DNA from: Actinomycetota bacterium
GTDB taxonomy: Bacteria > Actinomycetota > Actinomycetes > Nanopelagicales > Nanopelagicaceae
DNA: 15,870 bases
Reading direction: 5' to 3'
Assembly (NCBI GenBank): GCA_947380835.1
Contig: CANCSL010000028.1
Span: 1 to 15,870, forward strand
Positions 12,060 to 15,870 of this stretch are shown piece after piece. Every line of letters starts with the position of its first letter. Within the stretch, counting starts at the first letter, position 1. A program made the position numbers and the translations under genes. The notes under the pieces are model-generated. The model made no database searches, had not been told where the DNA came from, and saw only the letters and a list, made by a program, of their open reading frames with translations.

Positions 12060-14216
12060 TTAAGGCCTTGTCTCTCTTTCCTCGAGAGGTGAGGCCTTTA
12101 CCTTTGCCAGCCTGGCGATGGATTCTGGCAGCCACCAATTCCAACGACCCAACAGAACCATCGTGCTTGGCAGAAGTAGCGCTCTAATAATTGTGGCATC
12201 AACCAAGATGCCAATCGCAAGTCCAACGCCAAGTTCCTGCAACCCGGCAAAATGGCCCCAGATGAAGCCACTCAAGGCGCCTACAAGGATTACCGCAGCC
12301 GCTGTAACAACTCCACCAGTCTGAGATAAACCTTCTGTGATGGCATCCTCATTGGATTTACCCGCATCTTTTGCCTCTCGCATTCGGGAAACTATGAAAA
12401 CTTCGTAGTCCATGGAGAGACCAAAGAGCACAGCAAAGAGGAAGACCAAGACCCAGATTTCAATTCGATCAAGTTGGTACAGGCCAAGGAGAGACTTGCC
12501 CCAGCCAAAGCGAAAAACAAGCGCAGTCGAACCAAACGCGACTGCAATCGAGAAGAGATCAAGCAAAATCGCCTTGAGCGGCAAGATGATGGAACGAAAT
12601 CCTCGGAGCAAAATCACGTACGTGAGAAAAAGTATTAAGAGCGCAATCCAAGGAGCGGAATGAAGAATTTGGGAAACGAGATCAATACCTTGGGCGGGAG
12701 CTCCGGCCAAATAGAACTTGGTTCCTTCGGGGAAATGTGAGGGATTCAAGAATTTTGTTCTCAAAGTCGTGACTAGCCGATTCGTTTCAGGAGTTCCTAA
12801 CGTGTGTCGGCCAAAAATGTATAAGCGGACGAATCGACCAGTGGCGTCTACGAACGGCTCACTTTTGTCAGTTGCAACAACAAAGACCTCGGGATCTTTA
12901 AGAATGCTTTTGGAAAGGTCAGTGACTTTGGTCTGAACGGCAACAGATTCGGCAGAACCGGCCGTCCCCAAATCGATAATGAGTTGGCTAGGGGTGATGC
13001 TGCCCGCACCTGCTTTCCCCGTAATTATCGAGAGCGCCTTTGCGGATTCGAGCGATGCGGGAATGGCTGTCAGCGAACTAGGCGTGACTCGAAGTGAAAG
13101 TATTCCCGAGGCGCCAATCAGGAGAACAAGAAGCGCTGAGATAAATGTGGATTTTGGGCGCTTGATTACCGCATGGGCCACGCGACCAAAAAATCCATCC
13201 GAGCCTTCCGTATTCTTGATCAATCCGTGGAAGCGATGGGAACGAATTCCTGAATCACCCAAGATTGAAAAGAGTGCCGGCTGCAGAGTTAAAGCAGCGG
13301 CCATGGATACCAGCGGGATCAAAATTCCCGCAAGACCAAGTGATCGAACGAAGGGCACGGGAATCAACAGGAGAGTTGCCAAACCAATGGCAACGCTGGC
13401 TCCTGAGATTACAACGGTGCGTCCCGCGGTCTCCATCGTGCGAATAATTGCCTTAGAAAAATCGACATCATTGTCTCGGGTTTCGCGGCGCAATCTATGC
13501 AACATGAGAAGTGAATAATCGATGGCCAGACCTAGGCCAATCAATTCCACAATATTTGGTACATAAACCACCATCAAGAATTTTTGGGCAAGTAGATACA
13601 CAAGTCCGATAGCCAGCGAAATGGCGCCGGCCCCGAAGAGGAAAGGAATAAAAATGGACCAACTCAAGCCGAGAAAAAGTAAGAGCAAAACCAGTGCCAG
13701 TCCCAAAGCGACAATTTCGCCACGCCGCAGATCGCTTCCCAGGATTGGCGTTACATCACTTTTAATCGCCGGCGGTCCACTGACTAGCGCGTTGGGGAGA
13801 CCATTCTTCTGCAGGGCGGCTCTCAACTTTGCCGTGTATTGGGCGCCAGAGTTCAGATCGAAACTTGTGCTCACGCTGGCGAAGAGCACCCCACCGAGCG
13901 CTTTTACCTGTGCGACTCGAGCTGTTGGAATTTCGGTTACGGCTGCAGCAATCTCGGATTTAAATCGCTCGATTTGCGCTGGCGTTGCATTCTTAAACTT
14001 ATAAAGAATGGTGAATGAACCCTCAACATTCTCGTGAAATGCTGTTTCAAGTATCTGATCTGCCTGTGCGGATTTGCTGCCAGGGACGTTCAGCGATGTC
14101 GTCAAATGTGCGTTGAGATGCGCACCCGCCAAGATGCCTAAGCCAAGAATCCCAAGCCACGAAAAAAAGACCAGCGCTCGGTAGCGGATAACAACTCTCG
14201 TCCACCTGGCCAGCAT
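12060..14216 (-). CDS. MMPL/RND-family membrane exporter
   Basis: The 718-aa protein has the duplicated layout of MMPL transporters: helix 1 (about 13-32), a large external loop (about 35-165), five helices to about 320, a second half starting with a helix near 356-376, a second external loop (about 378-520), and five final helices. The proton-relay Asp-Tyr pairs are present in both halves: D233-Y234 in LGLAIDYSLLM and D603-Y604 in LFGLSMDYEVF. GLAIGILVDATIIRALLLPSTMVLLGRWNWWLP is the standard last-helix signature. Related proteins export lipids, glycolipids or drugs using the proton gradient; the cargo here is unknown. A hydrophilic tail of about 20 residues ends the protein. The length is normal for the smaller MMPL members. 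TAAACT lies 6 nt before the ATG and no ribosome binding site is visible, suggesting a leaderless start. The hydrolase gene upstream is in the same direction, 52 nt away. Confidence 0.92.
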   Translation of the reverse strand: MLARWTRVVIRYRALVFFSWLGILGLGILAGAHLNAHLTTSLNVPGSKSAQADQILETAFHENVEGSFTILYKFKNATPAQIERFKSEIAAAVTEIPTARVAQVKALGGVLFASVSTSFDLNSGAQYTAKLRAALQKNGLPNALVSGPPAIKSDVTPILGSDLRRGEIVALGLALVLLLLFLGLSWSIFIPFLFGAGAISLAIGLVYLLAQKFLMVVYVPNIVELIGLGLAIDYSLLMLHRLRRETRDNDVDFSKAIIRTMETAGRTVVISGASVAIGLATLLLIPVPFVRSLGLAGILIPLVSMAAALTLQPALFSILGDSGIRSHRFHGLIKNTEGSDGFFGRVAHAVIKRPKSTFISALLVLLIGASGILSLRVTPSSLTAIPASLESAKALSIITGKAGAGSITPSQLIIDLGTAGSAESVAVQTKVTDLSKSILKDPEVFVVATDKSEPFVDATGRFVRLYIFGRHTLGTPETNRLVTTLRTKFLNPSHFPEGTKFYLAGAPAQGIDLVSQILHSAPWIALLILFLTYVILLRGFRSIILPLKAILLDLFSIAVAFGSTALVFRFGWGKSLLGLYQLDRIEIWVLVFLFAVLFGLSMDYEVFIVSRMREAKDAGKSNEDAITEGLSQTGGVVTAAAVILVGALSGFIWGHFAGLQELGVGLAIGILVDATIIRALLLPSTMVLLGRWNWWLPESIARLAKVKASPLEERETRP

Positions 14217-14222
14217 TTCTGA

Positions 14223-14228
14223 AGTTTA
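14223..14228 (-). promoter_or_regulatory. Possible leaderless -10 of MMPL gene
   Basis: On the minus strand TAAACT ends 6 nt before the ATG at 14216, and no ribosome binding site lies between them. No good -35 box is seen at 16-18 bp, so confidence is low. Confidence 0.3.
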
Positions 14229-14268
14229 ATGGGCAAGGCGCGTTAGAGAGTTCGCGGAGAGGAAAGGT

Positions 14269-14943
14269 TTAGGCCTCTAGCGTTTCGACAAGTTCAATAA
14301 AATATGGATGAAGTGGATCCACGAGATCAAAGTGTCCGCCACCTGCGATCTCTTTAAGACGGATGTTGGAACCTGACTTTAATTGTGTCTGCGCGTACCG
14401 GCGAGAGTGATCTATGGGAACTCTGACATCGCTGGTGCCGTGGAAAATGGTCACTGGAATACCAAGAGATCCAGAGAGAGATGGGTCGAGATCAGGATGT
14501 TCTTGTGCTGGCTCATGAAGCCAATCCCTAACCGCACCTTCGCCCAGTTCTTCCTTTTCCGTTGCTACTAAGTCTGTGACCGGGGCTAGCGCAATAACTT
14601 CTTGAACATTGGGGTGTTCGCCGGCTGTGAGAAGTGCCAACTGCCCTCCGACCGAGAATCCGATCAGAATGAGGGGTTCGGCGACAAGGGCGGCCAGAAG
14701 AGTATTGATATCGAAAAGAGTCTCGCCCGGAAGATAGGGCGAACGCCGATACTCCGCCAAAACCACCGACCAACCCAATTTGGCTAAAGCCAGAGCAAGT
14801 GGGCGCATATGTTCACGGTCATGCTGCGCTCGCCAATACCCGCCATGGATAAGTACTAAAGTCGCCCGCCCGTCGCTGGAACTTCCGAAGCGCTCGTACA
14901 TCTGCTCGGGGGCGCTGCCGTAGGAGAGAGAAGTCGACAACAT
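14269..14943 (-). CDS. Alpha/beta-hydrolase, arylformamidase-like
   Basis: From the ATG at 14943 the product is 224 aa with a complete alpha/beta-hydrolase core. HGGYWR (33-38) is the oxyanion-hole motif typical of the kynurenine formamidase/carboxylesterase group. GFSVGG gives the nucleophile S97, GTSDVRVP the acid D172, and GGGHFDLVDP the base H204. It is a cytoplasmic soluble enzyme without signal peptide. An ester or N-formyl amide substrate is likely, but no other kynurenine-pathway gene is in the window, so the substrate is open. The frame is open back to 14988, but that would overlap the divergent SDR gene, so the internal ATG is preferred. TATTAT lies 6 nt upstream with no ribosome binding site, suggesting a leaderless transcript. 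Confidence 0.87.
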   Translation of the reverse strand: MLSTSLSYGSAPEQMYERFGSSSDGRATLVLIHGGYWRAQHDREHMRPLALALAKLGWSVVLAEYRRSPYLPGETLFDINTLLAALVAEPLILIGFSVGGQLALLTAGEHPNVQEVIALAPVTDLVATEKEELGEGAVRDWLHEPAQEHPDLDPSLSGSLGIPVTIFHGTSDVRVPIDHSRRYAQTQLKSGSNIRLKEIAGGGHFDLVDPLHPYFIELVETLEA

Positions 14944-14960
14944 TTCGCGATAATAGCCCC
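14944..14960. promoter_or_regulatory. Overlapping divergent leaderless promoters
   Basis: Only 17 bp separate the two divergent ATG codons. On the plus strand GATAAT (14949-14954) ends 6 nt before the ATG at 14961. On the minus strand TATTAT (14955-14950) ends 6 nt before the ATG at 14943. The two -10 boxes overlap by five bases, and neither gene has a Shine-Dalgarno sequence. The -35 boxes, if any, would lie inside the opposite coding region; only a poor TTGCTC is seen for the minus strand. Confidence 0.55.
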
Positions 14961-15719
14961 ATGAGCGAGTCGAGCAAGAAGTATGCAATCGTCACAGGAG
15001 CCAGCAGTGGCATCGGAGCAGCTACAGCCAAGCTGTTGGCCGAAAACGGATATCAGGTCATAGCGGCCGCCCGGCGCATGGAAAAATTAGAAGAGTTAGC
15101 TCTGGAAAATTCCAACATTCTGGCGTTCGAATTAGATGTCACCGATCAGGCCAGTGTCGACAGCTTCACCGCCAAAATATCCGACTTTCCCATCTCGATC
15201 TTGGTCAATAACGCAGGCGGCGCTTTCGACGCTCTTTCCGTTCAAAATTCCGACCCGCACTCATGGCAAAAGACCTTTGAAGTCAATGTTGTCGGAACTG
15301 TGCGGATGGTGAAAGCGATAACGCCGTTGCTGATTCAAAACAATCAGGGGCACATAGTCGTGGTTTCCTCGACAGCCGGTCACGTTGCCTACGAAAATGG
15401 TGGCTCCTACGTTGCCGCAAAATTTGCCGAAACTTCGCTGGCACAGACCTTGAGACTTGAACTCAATGGCCTGCCCATTCGCGTTACCGAAATCGCACCA
15501 GGAATGGTGAAGACTGAAGAATTCGCAACCAAACGTTTCGAAGGCGATGTCAGTAAGGCCGCAAAGGTTTATGAAGGCGTTGCCGAACCATTAGTTGCCG
15601 AAGATATCGCCGAAACCATTAGGTGGTGCGTGATGTTGCCCCATCACATCAACATCGATTCGATGGTCGTTCGCCCAACGGCTCAGGCTGCAAACCACAA
15701 GGTGCATCGAGTTCTTTAA
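14961..15719 (+). CDS. Short-chain dehydrogenase/reductase (classical SDR)
   Basis: The 252-aa enzyme is a classical SDR of normal length. The cofactor motif TGASSGIG lies at 12-19. A basic pair in AARRM (36-40) after strand 2 suggests NADP(H) preference. The motifs DVTD (59-62) and NNAGG (83-87), the catalytic S137, and the YxxxK motif with Y150 and K154 are all present, and PGMVKTEEF follows as the expected PG motif. Its overall pattern is closest to the YdfG group, which oxidises serine and 3-hydroxy acids, but substrate cannot be set from sequence. It is cytoplasmic. It starts 17 bp from the divergent hydrolase gene and lacks a ribosome binding site. Confidence 0.92.
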   Translation: MSESSKKYAIVTGASSGIGAATAKLLAENGYQVIAAARRMEKLEELALENSNILAFELDVTDQASVDSFTAKISDFPISILVNNAGGAFDALSVQNSDPHSWQKTFEVNVVGTVRMVKAITPLLIQNNQGHIVVVSSTAGHVAYENGGSYVAAKFAETSLAQTLRLELNGLPIRVTEIAPGMVKTEEFATKRFEGDVSKAAKVYEGVAEPLVAEDIAETIRWCVMLPHHINIDSMVVRPTAQAANHKVHRVL

Positions 15720-15738
15720 TTATTTATAAGTCGAATAT

Positions 15739-15870
15739 CTAATTGCCCGTAAGAGCAACCTTGGAAATCGAAGCGGTGGGACTTGCCGCAGTTGATTCGA
15801 TTAAGCCAGCTGAGACGATATAACGCTTTGGCGCACTTCCAAAAAAGCGGAAGGGGTAGCACGTACTCAA
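15739..15870 (-). CDS. C-terminal end of an unidentified protein (partial)
   Basis: On the minus strand an open frame enters from the right window edge and ends at a TAG at 15739-15741, giving the last 43 residues of a protein. The visible part includes STCYPFRFFG, PKRYIVSAGL and a Ser/Thr/Ala-rich end SPTASISKVALTGN. It has the look of an exported or beta-rich protein end, but this is too short to classify. It converges with the SDR gene, leaving 19 bp. Another minus-strand frame is also open here, so the frame choice rests on residue composition. Confidence 0.45.
   Translation of the reverse strand: MSTCYPFRFFGSAPKRYIVSAGLIESTAASPTASISKVALTGN

Noticed and set aside
12979..13518. 179-aa plus-strand open frame opposite the MMPL gene, with others at 12118, 12412 and 13621
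   Set aside because: They are antisense to a convincing MMPL transporter, have Lys/Arg/Pro/Ser-rich composition typical of shadow frames, and show no domain.
1..15870. Mobile elements, CRISPR arrays, tRNA or rRNA genes, attachment sites, and signs of a horizontally acquired island
   Set aside because: No transposase or integrase gene, no regularly spaced repeats, no cloverleaf or rRNA sequence, and no abrupt compositional change were noticed on reading.

Overview
The window looks like part of an actinobacterial chromosome (Actinomycetota), with moderate G+C and tightly packed genes. It may come from a streamlined aquatic lineage related to the Nanopelagicales. That placement is inference. 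It rests on several gene families that I know mainly from actinobacteria (the WVGFD/D-WFD four-helix membrane protein, the SAM methyltransferase, the twin Cys-rich miniproteins), on a secreted-protein N-terminus with two cysteines around a KKVTA core, and on many genes with a -10 box placed 6 nt before the start codon and no ribosome binding site (leaderless style). I see no rRNA, tRNA, CRISPR array, transposase or phage gene.

The most interesting part, about 0.6-8.2 kb, reads as a sulfide/persulfide-handling regulon. A CsoR/FrmR-family repressor (5466-5753) keeps the two cysteines of the family but has Ser where copper-sensing CsoR has His. This is the pattern of the persulfide sensor CstR. 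The same 16-bp palindrome, ATACCCCTAGGGGTAT, occurs twice in intergenic DNA: inside the promoter of a sulfide:quinone oxidoreductase (SQR) gene, and inside the promoter of the repressor's own operon. The SQR unit continues into an unrecognised 56-aa ORF and an overlapping methyltransferase. The repressor unit continues, with 2-nt gaps or 1-nt overlaps, into a rhodanese lipoprotein, a CoA-disulfide reductase-rhodanese fusion, and two tandem paralogous Cys-rich miniproteins, and ends at a good intrinsic terminator (8153-8184). A membrane protein gene diverges from the SQR promoter. A YHS-domain miniprotein lies just upstream of the repressor operator. The inferred flow is that SQR oxidises sulfide at the membrane, rhodanese domains move the sulfane sulfur, CoADR-Rhd reduces CoA persulfide or disulfide, and the repressor senses persulfide.

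Between these units (3.6-5.1 kb) are housekeeping-type genes: a DinB-like protein, a DUF1801 protein and a MarC-family membrane protein. The left edge carries a YdeI-like protein.

From 8.5 to 12.0 kb there are three consecutive secreted, beta-rich, presumably surface proteins on the plus strand: an 225-aa barrel-like protein, a 318-aa Ig-like protein and a 558-aa protein with an internal duplication. A perfect 13-bp hairpin lies between the second and third. From 12.06 kb the minus strand carries an MMPL/RND exporter and an alpha/beta hydrolase. The hydrolase diverges from an SDR oxidoreductase across only 17 bp, in which two oppositely directed -10 boxes overlap. The right edge holds the C-terminal end of an unidentified minus-strand gene.
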